Below are positions 1-7,059 of a stretch of 21,090 nt of DNA, piece after piece. Position 1 is the stretch's first letter; each line of letters opens with the position of its first letter. Source of the stretch: Gammaproteobacteria bacterium (GTDB lineage: Bacteria; Pseudomonadota; Gammaproteobacteria; GRL18); NCBI GenBank assembly GCA_027076245.1, contig JALTKC010000177.1, forward strand, positions 1 through 21,090, in the 5' to 3' direction. Position numbers and translations under genes: made by a program. Under the pieces are notes generated by a model. The model was given only the letters and a program-made list of their open reading frames with translations. It had not been told where the DNA came from and ran no database searches.

Positions 1-45
1 TTTGGATATCGATGTTTTATTGTAGCATTTTCATAAAATTATGGG

Positions 46-147
46 TTAAGTGTTAAGTGTTAAGTGTTAAGTGTTAAGTGTTAAGTGTTAAGTGTTAAGT
101 GTTAAGTGTTAAGTGTTAAGTGTTAAGTGTTAAGTGTTAAGTGTTAA
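46..147. repeat. Perfect heptamer tandem repeat (TTAAGTG)
   Basis: Fourteen uninterrupted identical copies of TTAAGTG occupy 46-143, followed by a partial TTAA. The opposite strand reads CACTTAA. Every copy is identical, so the array is either young or kept uniform by slippage. It lies in a gene-free stretch and ends about 55 bases before a promoter-like sequence. The period of 7 is not a CRISPR or iteron period. Nothing recognisable lies in 1-45. Confidence 0.97.
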
Positions 148-201
148 TAAAGAGCTTAGGGCTTTTTGTGGAAAGGGTAAATATTGTCAGCTTAATAGTA
201 C

Positions 202-230
202 TTGACTATTTTACTTGGTTATTATATATT
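202..230 (+). promoter_or_regulatory. Sigma-70 type promoter candidate
   Basis: TTGACT at 202-207 and TATATT at 225-230 are separated by 17 bases. This is a close match to the sigma-70 consensus with ideal spacing. Transcription would start near 237 and run rightwards through a foldable leader into the gene at 509. The heptamer array lies just upstream. A second, weaker candidate is the extended -10 TGTTAAAAT at 465-473, much closer to that gene. Confidence 0.5.
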
Positions 231-236
231 GGTATC

Positions 237-450
237 CAGATTTAATTTTGGCTCTGTTGATTTTTGCGAACGGATTTTGGCACAGCCGGGTTAAATATAT
301 TGGGTTAGTTTGACCGATAAAAGTGAATTGTCTGCAACAAGTACCTTTCCTCCTCAAGTTCCGACTGGTTCTTATCCAGCTTATGGACGGATAATTCACT
401 TTCTTTTACGGACTCTGTTTTATTGCTACATTATTGGTAATAAATAGTTC
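237..450 (+). ncRNA. Candidate structured leader or small RNA
   Basis: Three hairpins can be drawn on the plus-strand transcript. The first spans 241-295: 241-248 pairs with 288-295 using three G-U pairs, then 250-252 with 285-287, and 255-257 with 282-284. The second pairs 320-334 with 388-402, giving 15 consecutive pairs of which two are G-U, and encloses a small hairpin at 365-379. The third pairs 419-427 with 436-444. The G-U pairs would become C-A mismatches if the minus strand were transcribed, which favours a plus-strand RNA. No known riboswitch or sRNA family is recognised, and AT-rich DNA can fold by chance. It could be the 5' leader of the gene at 509 or an independent small RNA. 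Confidence 0.35.
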
Positions 451-508
451 ATGCCCACACAACATGTTAAAATACAGCATCTGATTGCTTATTTAAGGAT
501 TTTTATTT

Positions 509-751
509 ATGGCCTCTTATTTCGTTTACAAAATTTCACCCACTGTTGCTAATCTGGTTAAGCCCATGGAAATGATGGATGAATTTGAGACTTATAAGGA
601 AGCTCGAAATTATGCCAGGGAGCAGCGTATGAACCCTGATAATGATCCGCAGGATACCTTCAAGGTGATTTTTGCGGACAATCCTCTGGATGCTGAAGAA
701 AAGCTCGGTGAACACAGAGAACAGCCTATTCTCAAGGAATGGGAAAAGTAA
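509..751 (+). CDS. Conserved-looking hypothetical protein, 80 aa
   Basis: A small soluble, acidic protein of unknown function. It has no signal peptide, membrane segment or cysteine pair. The N-terminal third (MASYFVYKISP...) looks like a beta strand followed by a charged helical segment, and the C-terminus is highly charged. The start is supported by AAGGA at 495-499, nine bases before ATG. Its stop codon TAA at 749-751 shares its last base with the ATG of the next gene, so the two are almost certainly translated together. The leader from 237 to 508 is unusually long. I do not recognise the family; the gene is credible because of its ribosome binding site, its length and the stop-start coupling. 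Confidence 0.8.
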   Translation: MASYFVYKISPTVANLVKPMEMMDEFETYKEARNYAREQRMNPDNDPQDTFKVIFADNPLDAEEKLGEHREQPILKEWEK

Positions 752-1281
752 TGGACGAGGATCAGTACCGGTCAGCGTATCGGGAAATGAACCCGACCCG
801 CTGTTACTTTGAAAAACTGCTGTTACTGCGTTACGGCCAGTGTGAACAGGCTGAAAAGTTATTGCTTGCAGAACGGGAGGCCTTTGCCTGTAAAGATGCC
901 GTGGCCCAGCAGCAATGCCGAAGATTACTGGACAACCTGCGTGCCAATTCACGCTTTGCCCTGCAGATCACTCAGGCCAACGGCCCTCTGCCCCATGCTA
1001 AGGAAATTAAGGTACAGGTGGGTGGAATTTATGGTCTGCAACAGTTACTGGCCGATAAGAATCTGGCCGATACCACCCTTTTAAGTGATGAGGATGCCCG
1101 CTTTGGTGAGCAGGCTCAGGAACGTGCCCCTATTGAGAATGTACACGGTACGATTAATGAAACAGTAGCTAAATACCAGAGTCTGGACGAAATTCCTTAT
1201 AATGAAGTGGTTAAATCCATTATCAATTTTAAACTGCCTGAACGGAAGCGCCGTTCAAAGCGTAAGCAGTCAGATAAATAA
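751..1281 (+). CDS. Hypothetical protein, 176 aa, coupled to the preceding gene
   Basis: Unknown function. The N-terminal half (to about residue 85) is rich in Leu, Arg, Gln and Cys and looks helical. The middle carries a GGIYGLQQLL segment. The C-terminal 15 residues are strongly basic (PERKRRSKRKQ), as in proteins that touch nucleic acid or ribosomes, but that is only a composition argument. An in-frame ATG at 739 would give 180 aa. I prefer ATG 751 because GGGAAAAG lies at a suitable distance before it and the TAATG junction with the upstream stop is a classic coupling signal, whereas the AAGGA before ATG 739 is too close. The gene converges on the gene at 1332, with an inverted repeat between them. 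Confidence 0.8.
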   Translation: MDEDQYRSAYREMNPTRCYFEKLLLLRYGQCEQAEKLLLAEREAFACKDAVAQQQCRRLLDNLRANSRFALQITQANGPLPHAKEIKVQVGGIYGLQQLLADKNLADTTLLSDEDARFGEQAQERAPIENVHGTINETVAKYQSLDEIPYNEVVKSIINFKLPERKRRSKRKQSDK

Positions 1282-1284
1282 CAG

Positions 1285-1320
1285 CCCCTCATCCTGACCT
1301 TCTCCCAAAGGGAGAAGGGA
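1285..1320. repeat. REP-like palindrome between convergent genes
   Basis: CCTTCTCCC at 1298-1306 and GGGAGAAGG at 1310-1318 form a perfect 9-bp stem with an AAA loop, preceded by CCCCTCATCCTGA. Similar CCCTCTCCC/GGGAGAGGG palindromes are dispersed in many proteobacterial genomes. Only one copy is present here, so its repetitive nature is inferred. It could act as a two-way transcription end, although no T-tract follows. Confidence 0.6.
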
Positions 1321-1331
1321 CTTCATGATCA

Positions 1332-1601
1332 TTATTTCTTTTTAAATTTAACCACTTCAGCGGGTTTTACTTCATCCGTAAAAAATGGACGGGCTTTATT
1401 TTCCACGCCCAGCTCTTCCATTAATTCTCTTTCTCTAGCTGAAATCAGTGCAAAACAGGCACGAATATCTTCCACAGTATCTTTGCTTAAGGGGTGAACG
1501 AGGCCCGGATCTGAAGGCGTAGTATCTTTAACAATATTAGCCAGGGTTTTACGCATGGCGACCATAACCTGCTGTTCTTTAGTGAGGGAATTAAAATCCA
1601 T
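1332..1601 (-). CDS. Hypothetical protein, 89 aa
   Basis: A small soluble protein of unknown function. Residues 1-25 and 40-67 look helical and charged; the segment LSKDTVEDIRACFALISARERELMEE would be amphipathic, with one cysteine. The C-terminus is lysine-rich (KFKKK). There is no membrane segment or recognised catalytic motif. ATG is preceded by AAGGT about eight bases upstream on the minus strand, which supports this start. It is divergent from the microprotein at 1840 and shares a 238-base spacer with it. It is probably monocistronic, since no minus-strand gene lies immediately upstream. Confidence 0.7.
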   Translation of the reverse strand: MDFNSLTKEQQVMVAMRKTLANIVKDTTPSDPGLVHPLSKDTVEDIRACFALISARERELMEELGVENKARPFFTDEVKPAEVVKFKKK

Positions 1602-1839
1602 TGTGTTTACCTTTTTCGTATTAGCTTTTAATTAGCTTTTTATTTACTTTTGTGTTCATACATTTCATACATTGTAAATGTACAGCGTTTTGTTCAACTG
1701 ATTTATTCAGTCTGAGTCCTACAAACAATAAAATCATTCCTACAAAAGTATCAGACTTGTCTTGCAGACTACATACCTTAATCATTTTATAGTTTATAAA
1801 ACGGATAAGAAAAACTGATCAGATTTAAGGGAAGCCGGT
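1602..1839. promoter_or_regulatory. Divergent spacer with operator-like repeats
   Basis: This spacer separates the gene at 1601 (leftwards) from the microprotein at 1840 (rightwards). It contains an inverted repeat TACATTT (1659-1665) / AAATGTA (1676-1682), with overlapping direct copies of CATACATT (1657-1664 and 1667-1674, period 10). It also contains TCCTACAAA twice (1717-1725 and 1738-1746, period 21). The last two periods are near whole helical turns, as expected for protein binding sites. No clear -35/-10 pair was found. Confidence 0.35.
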
Positions 1840-1935
1840 ATGAAACAGATTTATCTATTTATGAGTACCATCGGTATTGCTTTTACCGGACTCATGCTTT
1901 CGCTTTATCTGGTGTTAAGTATTTTCTTTGTCTGA
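1840..1935 (+). CDS. Single-pass membrane microprotein, 31 aa
   Basis: ATG at 1840, TGA at 1933-1935. The product begins MKQIYLFMSTIGIAFTGLML and continues as a hydrophobic helix ending IFFV. Almost the whole chain is one transmembrane segment with a single lysine near the N-terminus, so an N-in orientation is likely. A strong ribosome binding site (AAGGGAAG, about 1827-1834) lies 5-6 bases before the ATG. Size and layout match single-helix microproteins such as small subunits or modulators of membrane enzymes, but no family is recognised. It converges on cysG, whose stop is only 21 bases away. The alternative is a chance AT-rich ORF; the ribosome binding site and clean hydrophobicity argue against that. 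Confidence 0.55.
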   Translation: MKQIYLFMSTIGIAFTGLMLSLYLVLSIFFV

Positions 1936-1956
1936 TTTGTTTATCTGTTCTTTTAC

Positions 1957-3399
1957 CTAATCCCGCCGGCCACGAGCACTTTGAAACGATGAAGTGCGTT
2001 CTGAATTCGGATTAAACCACTTCAATTTATCATGCAAGGTCACTACATCACCGACAATGATCAGTGTAGGAGCTTTTACTTTTTCCCGTTCCACTATATC
2101 CGCCAGAGTAGCCAGTGTACCGACATGAACACGCTGGTTTTCAGTAGTGCCCTGCTCTACCAGAGCCGCCGGTGTTTCATCTTTTAAGCCATGCGCCACC
2201 AGCTCCTTATGGATCACATTCACCGCCTGTAAACCCATATAAAAGACAATGGTCTGGTTTGGATGCGCCAGAGCTTTCCAGTTTAGATTGACGGTACCAT
2301 CTTTTAAATGCCCGGTTACAAACACACAGGACTGGGCATAATCACGATGGGTCAGCGGAATACCAGCATAACTGGCACAACCGGCCGCTGCGGTAATACC
2401 GGGAACCACCTGAAATATCACATTGTTTTCTTTCAGCGTTTCAATTTCTTCCCCGCCGCGTCCGAAGATAAAGGGATCGCCGCCCTTAAGACGCAGTACC
2501 CGTTTGCCTTCTTTGGCATAACGTACCAGGCATTCATTAATGCCTTCCTGCGGTACCGCATGGTTATTTCTTTCCTTGCCGACATAGACCAGCTCGGCAT
2601 CACGGCGCACCAGATCCAGGATCCCCTGGGAGACCAGACGGTCATAAACCACTACATCGGCTCGCTGCATCAGACGCAGGGCTCTGAAGGTCAGTAAATC
2701 GGGATCACCAGGACCGGCACCCACCAGATAGACTTCTCCGCTTTCTTCAGAAAAATCTTCATCAATGGCTTTTTGCAGGGCATGGCGTGCTGCATGTTCA
2801 TTGCCCTGGAATAACAGTTCAGGAATACGCCCTTCCAGAACATTTTCCCAGAAATAACGGCGCTGCTCGCTATTAGGAAATTTTTCAATCACCTTGCTGC
2901 GAAAGCCGTCAACCAGTTGCGCCAGTTTACCGTAAGCCGCAGGAATATAGCTTTCCAGACGGGTACGTAATAAGCGGGCCAGTACCGGCGAACTGCCGCC
3001 GGTGGAAATAGCAATCTGAATAGGTGAACGATCCACAATAGACGGCATAATAAAACTGCATAAATGCGGCTGATCCACCACATTGACCGGCATGGAACGC
3101 GCTTTGGCCAGTTCAGAGACTTTTTCGTTTACGCTCTGATTATTAGTGGCTGCAATAACCAGAACACTGTCACAGAGGCTGCTGTCACAAATGTCTTTTT
3201 CATCAAAGGCGCGAGCATAATGTTTTATCTGCCCGGTTTTAGCCATCTCACTGACCTCACGGCATAATTCAGGCGCTACTACCTGTACCTGAGCACCTGC
3301 CTTAAGCAATAAAGCAATTTTTCTGGCCGCAACCTTGCCGCCGCCAATGACCACACATTGACGATTTCTAATGTTCATGAAAATGGGGAAAAAATCCAC
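1957..3399 (-). CDS. cysG: Siroheme synthase CysG (trifunctional)
   Basis: Makes siroheme from uroporphyrinogen III by two S-adenosylmethionine-dependent C-methylations, NAD-dependent oxidation of precorrin-2, and Fe insertion. Residues 1-115 are the NAD-binding precorrin-2 dehydrogenase/ferrochelatase part, with GGG at 19-21 and Asp109 in NVVDQP as catalytic candidate. ISTGGSSPVLARLLR around 131-145 is the conserved Ser segment. Residues 223-480 are the uroporphyrinogen-III methyltransferase, with VGAGPGDPDLL at 226-236 and the KGGDPFIFGRGGEE loop at 305-318. At 480 aa it is slightly longer than E. coli CysG (457) because of a C-terminal tail. The start is GTG: it yields MDFFPIF, matching E. 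coli MDHLPIF, and has AGAGGTAG about eight bases upstream. Siroheme is the cofactor of DsrAB, which explains its place near the dsr operon. Confidence 0.96.
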   Translation of the reverse strand: MDFFPIFMNIRNRQCVVIGGGKVAARKIALLLKAGAQVQVVAPELCREVSEMAKTGQIKHYARAFDEKDICDSSLCDSVLVIAATNNQSVNEKVSELAKARSMPVNVVDQPHLCSFIMPSIVDRSPIQIAISTGGSSPVLARLLRTRLESYIPAAYGKLAQLVDGFRSKVIEKFPNSEQRRYFWENVLEGRIPELLFQGNEHAARHALQKAIDEDFSEESGEVYLVGAGPGDPDLLTFRALRLMQRADVVVYDRLVSQGILDLVRRDAELVYVGKERNNHAVPQEGINECLVRYAKEGKRVLRLKGGDPFIFGRGGEEIETLKENNVIFQVVPGITAAAGCASYAGIPLTHRDYAQSCVFVTGHLKDGTVNLNWKALAHPNQTIVFYMGLQAVNVIHKELVAHGLKDETPAALVEQGTTENQRVHVGTLATLADIVEREKVKAPTLIIVGDVVTLHDKLKWFNPNSERTSSFQSARGRRD

Positions 3400-3471
3400 T
3401 TGTTTTCTACCTCTGCTTTTTGCTCTGCTTATTCTGAAATCAGGGCGGTAAAATAAGAATATTAACTTTTT

Positions 3472-3480
3472 ATAATACCA
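3472..3480 (-). promoter_or_regulatory. Extended -10 promoter candidate for cysG
   Basis: On the minus strand this reads TGG followed by TATTAT, an extended -10 element one base from consensus. It would start transcription near 3465, about 65 bases before the GTG of cysG. No good -35 is visible. It suggests cysG has its own promoter within the 140-base AT-rich spacer rather than relying on the upstream four-gene unit. Confidence 0.35.
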
Positions 3481-3522
3481 TATTCGATAATTATTTAATA
3501 TTTTTACAAAATATTACTGCGA

Positions 3523-3546
3523 CAGTTAATATTAAATATTTAACTG
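3523..3546. other. CAGTTAA/TTAACTG dyad at the end of dsrS
   Basis: CAGTTAA at 3523-3529 and TTAACTG at 3540-3546 flank ten AT bases and overlap the stop codon of the DsrS-like gene. It could be a weak transcript-end hairpin or a protein site. A similar dyad occurs after dsrC. Confidence 0.4.
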
Positions 3547-4712
3547 CTTAATATTCTCAAATTCATCTGTATGGGATCAAAAACCGGTTTCAGTTTTTTA
3601 CGCATTAATGAACCCACGGCGGTACTTTTGGCAATAGTGGGTGCCAGTACGGTCTGGGTGGTTCTGCCTAAAAAGACAATGGCCTGGAGATGGTCGGCAA
3701 AGTCCGGAACCGCCTCCCGTACAGCTTTTAATTCATCACTGCAGCAGATACCATTACTTTCATTAGCAATATTGTCCGCCAGCTCCAATATTTTGTTAAT
3801 ATCAGTCTGAATCTCACCGTTTAAATCCAGCCCCTGTTCATGGTGCTGCTGATTCTGGCCGGCTTCCGGCTGCTTAATAAACAGATAACGTCTTATAGAC
3901 TCAATTAAAGCGCCAACGACATCATAGTTAGGCGGACGCTTAAACGAGGCATCTGCGGTTTTTAAAAAGGTCTGGCCCTGTGAACTGAGCAGCTTACATA
4001 ACACCTCAGCATAGGGGTTTGCCGCTTTAAGCTGCTCAGATAATGCCTGCTTAACTTCTTCATAACGAGGATGTTCGGCAACAGGTTCCGGCAGATTATC
4101 AGGGCGGACATCCAGAAAACCCACATACAGGGTATTTTTACTTTTGGCTTTGCGCCACAGGCTCAGAACTTCCTCTTCTGAAATCAGTCCTTCCTGCAGT
4201 ACCAGACGTGCAGAAGTCATCATATCCAGCGGTTCTTCCTCAAAGGGCAGAAATTCAATCAGAAATTTTGCCAGTTCCTTACCAATTTCACCTTCTGCTA
4301 CAACTTTATTGGCCAGCATACTGCGGGCATTTTCTGAAGACTGTACTGCCCACCAGGCACTTTTTGCCAGATCAGCGGTTAAATCCCGGTTATTGACGAC
4401 TGCCGTTACCGCTTCTTCTTCGCCCAGCAATAAAAGTTTATCCAGACGATTACTCTGTACATCACCCATACGGTTCCAGCGGGACAGGAACATGGGAAAA
4501 CCGCCGGATACACCCAGTGCTTTGGTAGACAGGAAGTCTTTAACTTCCTTAATGTATTTATGGTTACGGGTGTTTGGATTAAGCTGAATTTTAGCTTCCC
4601 CTTTTTGAGTCAGGGCATAAAGCACCAGCTTGCCTTCATCAATGCGGATTGCACGAACATCCTGGGCCAGTAATACATTTAATCTTAGACTGTCTTCGTT
4701 GGATAATGCCAT
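3540..4712 (-). CDS. dsrS: DsrS-like conserved protein (tentative)
   Basis: A cytoplasmic 390-aa protein without signal peptide, membrane segment or recognised catalytic motif. The N-terminal region (NEDSLRLNVLLAQDVRAIRIDE, then a WNRMG segment near residue 80) resembles my memory of the family annotated as sulfur reduction protein DsrS, encoded with dsrN and dsrR downstream of dsrP in Allochromatium vinosum. This is recollection of the family, not a search, and its biochemical role is undefined. The rest looks mostly helical, with an acidic, Gln/His-rich linker around residues 288-300 and a CC pair near 325. It begins 13 bases after the stop of the VWA gene, so it is the last gene of that unit. 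The ribosome binding site is weak (AAAGAA), which suggests translational coupling. If it is not DsrS, it is a conserved hypothetical. Confidence 0.6.
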   Translation of the reverse strand: MALSNEDSLRLNVLLAQDVRAIRIDEGKLVLYALTQKGEAKIQLNPNTRNHKYIKEVKDFLSTKALGVSGGFPMFLSRWNRMGDVQSNRLDKLLLLGEEEAVTAVVNNRDLTADLAKSAWWAVQSSENARSMLANKVVAEGEIGKELAKFLIEFLPFEEEPLDMMTSARLVLQEGLISEEEVLSLWRKAKSKNTLYVGFLDVRPDNLPEPVAEHPRYEEVKQALSEQLKAANPYAEVLCKLLSSQGQTFLKTADASFKRPPNYDVVGALIESIRRYLFIKQPEAGQNQQHHEQGLDLNGEIQTDINKILELADNIANESNGICCSDELKAVREAVPDFADHLQAIVFLGRTTQTVLAPTIAKSTAVGSLMRKKLKPVFDPIQMNLRILSS

Positions 4713-4725
4713 AGTGTTCTTTATA

Positions 4726-5997
4726 TTAATTTAACTGTATCCGCTGTCCCCAGGGTACAGGGGCTTTGCCTTTTACCAGCCAGAGTACCGGGTACTGCGG
4801 TTCCTGCTCCGGAAACTCACCTTCTGCATCAGTAAAGTACACTAACAGGTCGGGGCGTTTCTCCTGATTTTCAACCCAGTCAAATACCGGCGTAAAACGG
4901 GTACCGCCGCCGCCCTGAAACTGCATGGGCAGTTTCAGCTCATCCCAGGGTTCATATTCCCAGGGCCCCTCAGCACTGACTTCGGTATCACAGGCATGCA
5001 GGGCAATACGGGCACGAACCTGGGCTTTAATCTGATCCACTTCCGCCAGAAACTCCTTAATTTCTTTGGTGGCGATAGAGCCGCTAATATCAAGAGCCAC
5101 CACAATATCCACCATATGACTGCGCAGACGCGGATAAATAGCCGGTTCACCCCGACGGTTGGAAGGCCGGGTATAGCTGTAATCTTCTCTGGCGGTAGCA
5201 CTCATATAACGGGCCAGCAGCATACGCCAGGGCAATTGCGGCTGCAGGAGGTGATCAACCAGACGTGCCATGGACTGACTCAACTTGCCGGCCTGCAGCG
5301 CCTGCTGGGCGGCTCCAGCCAGACGCTGCTGCCATTGGGCCGTCAGACTCTGTATTTCATCATTATTGGGTGTCGGCGGCGGTTCTTTCTGAATATCATC
5401 ACCACTGCCCTGCTCGGACTGTTTACCTTCTTCGGAAGTCTGTCCCTTACCCTCTTTGCCATCATCCTGTTGCTGACTGTTCAGCTTCTGGGTTTCCGTG
5501 TCTTTGGCATCGCCGTGATCAGACTGTTCTCCGCTTTCCTTGTCACCGGCTTCATTATTCTGCCCCAGTTCACTGTCAGCATCATTTTCATTATCCATTA
5601 ACAGTGGATAAATCTCCTCTGCCGTCATACCGGCGTATTCACGCAGGTAATGAATATGCGGAGGCGGTTTGAGGCCTTCTTCTATCAGGATAGGATTAAT
5701 GGCGTAGTCACAGGCCATATCCCAGCGCATTTTTACTCTGTGCTGACGACGGGAGAAATGCGACAGGGCGCAATGCAGTGCTTCATGAGCCAGGGCAAAC
5801 TGTGCTTCTTCAGTGGTTAGCTGGTCAATGTACTCAGGATTAACATAAAGCTTTTTCATATCCGTATCGGTAGTTTTGCACCAGGACGGATCGGCTTCGA
5901 CAATCGGCAGACGCAGCACCAGGGCACCCAGGAATGGTTTGTCCAGGATCAGTTTAGTACGCGCAGCACTGAGTTTATTGCTTATTGCTTCATCCAT
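4726..5997 (-). CDS. HExxH/VWA-domain protein (DUF2201/COG3864 type), partner of MoxR
   Basis: A cytoplasmic 423-aa protein with three parts. Residues 1-135 form a metallopeptidase-like domain with HEALH at 71-75 and a possible third ligand Asp97 (CDYAIN). Residues 136-215 form a very acidic, low-complexity linker rich in Glu, Asp, Gln, Ser and Gly. Residues about 295-423 form a von Willebrand A domain with the metal-ion-dependent adhesion signature DISGS at 303-307, Thr366 in GGGGTRF, and FTD at 388-390. VWA proteins of this kind act with MoxR AAA+ ATPases to remodel or load metal into target enzymes (compare CbbQ/CbbO, NorQ/NorD, CobS/CobT). The ATG overlaps the MoxR stop by eight bases (ATGGATGA), indicating coupled translation. 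The target is unknown. The HExxH motif may be structural rather than proteolytic. Confidence 0.88.
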   Translation of the reverse strand: MDEAISNKLSAARTKLILDKPFLGALVLRLPIVEADPSWCKTTDTDMKKLYVNPEYIDQLTTEEAQFALAHEALHCALSHFSRRQHRVKMRWDMACDYAINPILIEEGLKPPPHIHYLREYAGMTAEEIYPLLMDNENDADSELGQNNEAGDKESGEQSDHGDAKDTETQKLNSQQQDDGKEGKGQTSEEGKQSEQGSGDDIQKEPPPTPNNDEIQSLTAQWQQRLAGAAQQALQAGKLSQSMARLVDHLLQPQLPWRMLLARYMSATAREDYSYTRPSNRRGEPAIYPRLRSHMVDIVVALDISGSIATKEIKEFLAEVDQIKAQVRARIALHACDTEVSAEGPWEYEPWDELKLPMQFQGGGGTRFTPVFDWVENQEKRPDLLVYFTDAEGEFPEQEPQYPVLWLVKGKAPVPWGQRIQLN

Positions 5998-7033
5998 ACA
6001 ACATAATATCGGCTATGGCATCGGCCCAGTTAGCAAATTCTTCAACACTGAAAAGATCATCCCCAATAGCCCGATGCATATCGGACACCAGCATGACACC
6101 CATTTCCTTTTGACGGAAACTGGATGCGTATTTCAGGATATTGGTATAGGTCTTATTCGCTTCTTCTGTACCTTTAGCCCGAATGGCACGCCCTACCAGG
6201 GCGGAGGCTACGGCATACTGCAGATCAATTTCTGAAGGAGTGGGTACATCCTCGCCATTAATAATAGCGTCCAGATCCGGCATTTCATCCAGGTTGGCAA
6301 TAAAGGCATTAAGCTCAATACCGGCCGCAGGACCAACGCAGGACTGCAGAGCCCCCAGGAACAGTTCGGGATGATCCATAAACTTGTTCAGAGCCTTATG
6401 CACAAACTCCCAGGTACGGGGGGATGGGAAAGCCACCGGATTATGGGCCGGGTCAAAATCAAATAACAGGTCCGGACGAAAACGCAGGAAGGCAATAATC
6501 CGCTCATCAATACCGCTCTGGTAAGCCCAGTGAACCCAGTCATCCAGATTAATATCAAATTCATAGTGGGAAAAACGGTTAGCCAGTGGCGCCGGCATAC
6601 TATAGGTAACCCCTCGGTCACCCTGGCGGTTACCAGCGGCAAAAATTGCCCAGCCATCAGGGATCTGATAATCCCCCAGACGGCGATCCAGAATAAGCTG
6701 ATAAGCCGCAGCAGATACACTGGGTGGTGCAGAGGTGATTTCATCCAGAAACAGAATGCCTTCTGCACCATGTTTTTGAGCATCCGGCAGCATGGACGGT
6801 ACTGCCCATTCCACTTTATCGCCATCCTTAAACGGAATACCCCGTAAATCACTGGGTTCCATCTGGGACAGGCGAATATCAATCAGGGTACGCTCATGCT
6901 TTTTGGCCACCTGACTGACGAGCTGGGATTTACCCACGCCCGGCGGCCCCCAGATCATAACCGGGGTATGGTGGCCGGTTTTGGTGCCTTCAAATTCCTG
7001 ATCCAGGACAGTAAATAGTTGTGACGCTCTCAT
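5990..7033 (-). CDS. MoxR-family AAA+ ATPase
   Basis: A 347-aa ATPase of the MoxR class, expected to form a hexamer that remodels a client through its VWA partner. Visible motifs are Walker A GPPGVGKS at 29-36, Walker B ILFLDE at 93-98, sensor-1 AAGN at 132-135 and an arginine in LANRFSH (Arg153) where the family has its arginine finger. The C-terminal 140 residues form a helical lid. There is no membrane segment. The gene starts 26 bases after the Sel1 gene and overlaps the VWA gene, so all belong to one transcript. Its position one gene away from cysG invites comparison with chelatase AAA+ subunits such as CobS and BchI, but fold and motifs alone cannot separate a chelatase partner from a general chaperone. 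Confidence 0.93.
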   Translation of the reverse strand: MRASQLFTVLDQEFEGTKTGHHTPVMIWGPPGVGKSQLVSQVAKKHERTLIDIRLSQMEPSDLRGIPFKDGDKVEWAVPSMLPDAQKHGAEGILFLDEITSAPPSVSAAAYQLILDRRLGDYQIPDGWAIFAAGNRQGDRGVTYSMPAPLANRFSHYEFDINLDDWVHWAYQSGIDERIIAFLRFRPDLLFDFDPAHNPVAFPSPRTWEFVHKALNKFMDHPELFLGALQSCVGPAAGIELNAFIANLDEMPDLDAIINGEDVPTPSEIDLQYAVASALVGRAIRAKGTEEANKTYTNILKYASSFRQKEMGVMLVSDMHRAIGDDLFSVEEFANWADAIADIMLYG

Positions 7034-7059
7034 TTAATTCTCGCTATTCATTCTTTTAT

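Noticed and set aside
46..147. Heptamer array considered as CRISPR or replication iterons
   Set aside because: The period is 7, there are no spacers, no cas or rep gene is near, and there are no DnaA boxes.
211..399. 62-codon minus-strand reading frame
   Set aside because: It has no ribosome binding site or recognisable domain, lies across the plus-strand promoter and the hairpins, and its composition looks random.
536..952. 138-codon minus-strand frame opposite the gene pair at 509-1281
   Set aside because: It spans the stop-start junction of two coupled plus-strand genes with good ribosome binding sites. It has no start signal of its own.
4996..5601. 201-codon plus-strand frame opposite the VWA gene
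   Set aside because: It is antisense to a well-supported gene. The acidic, repetitive codons of that gene produce a long hydrophobic-looking shadow; there is no start signal.
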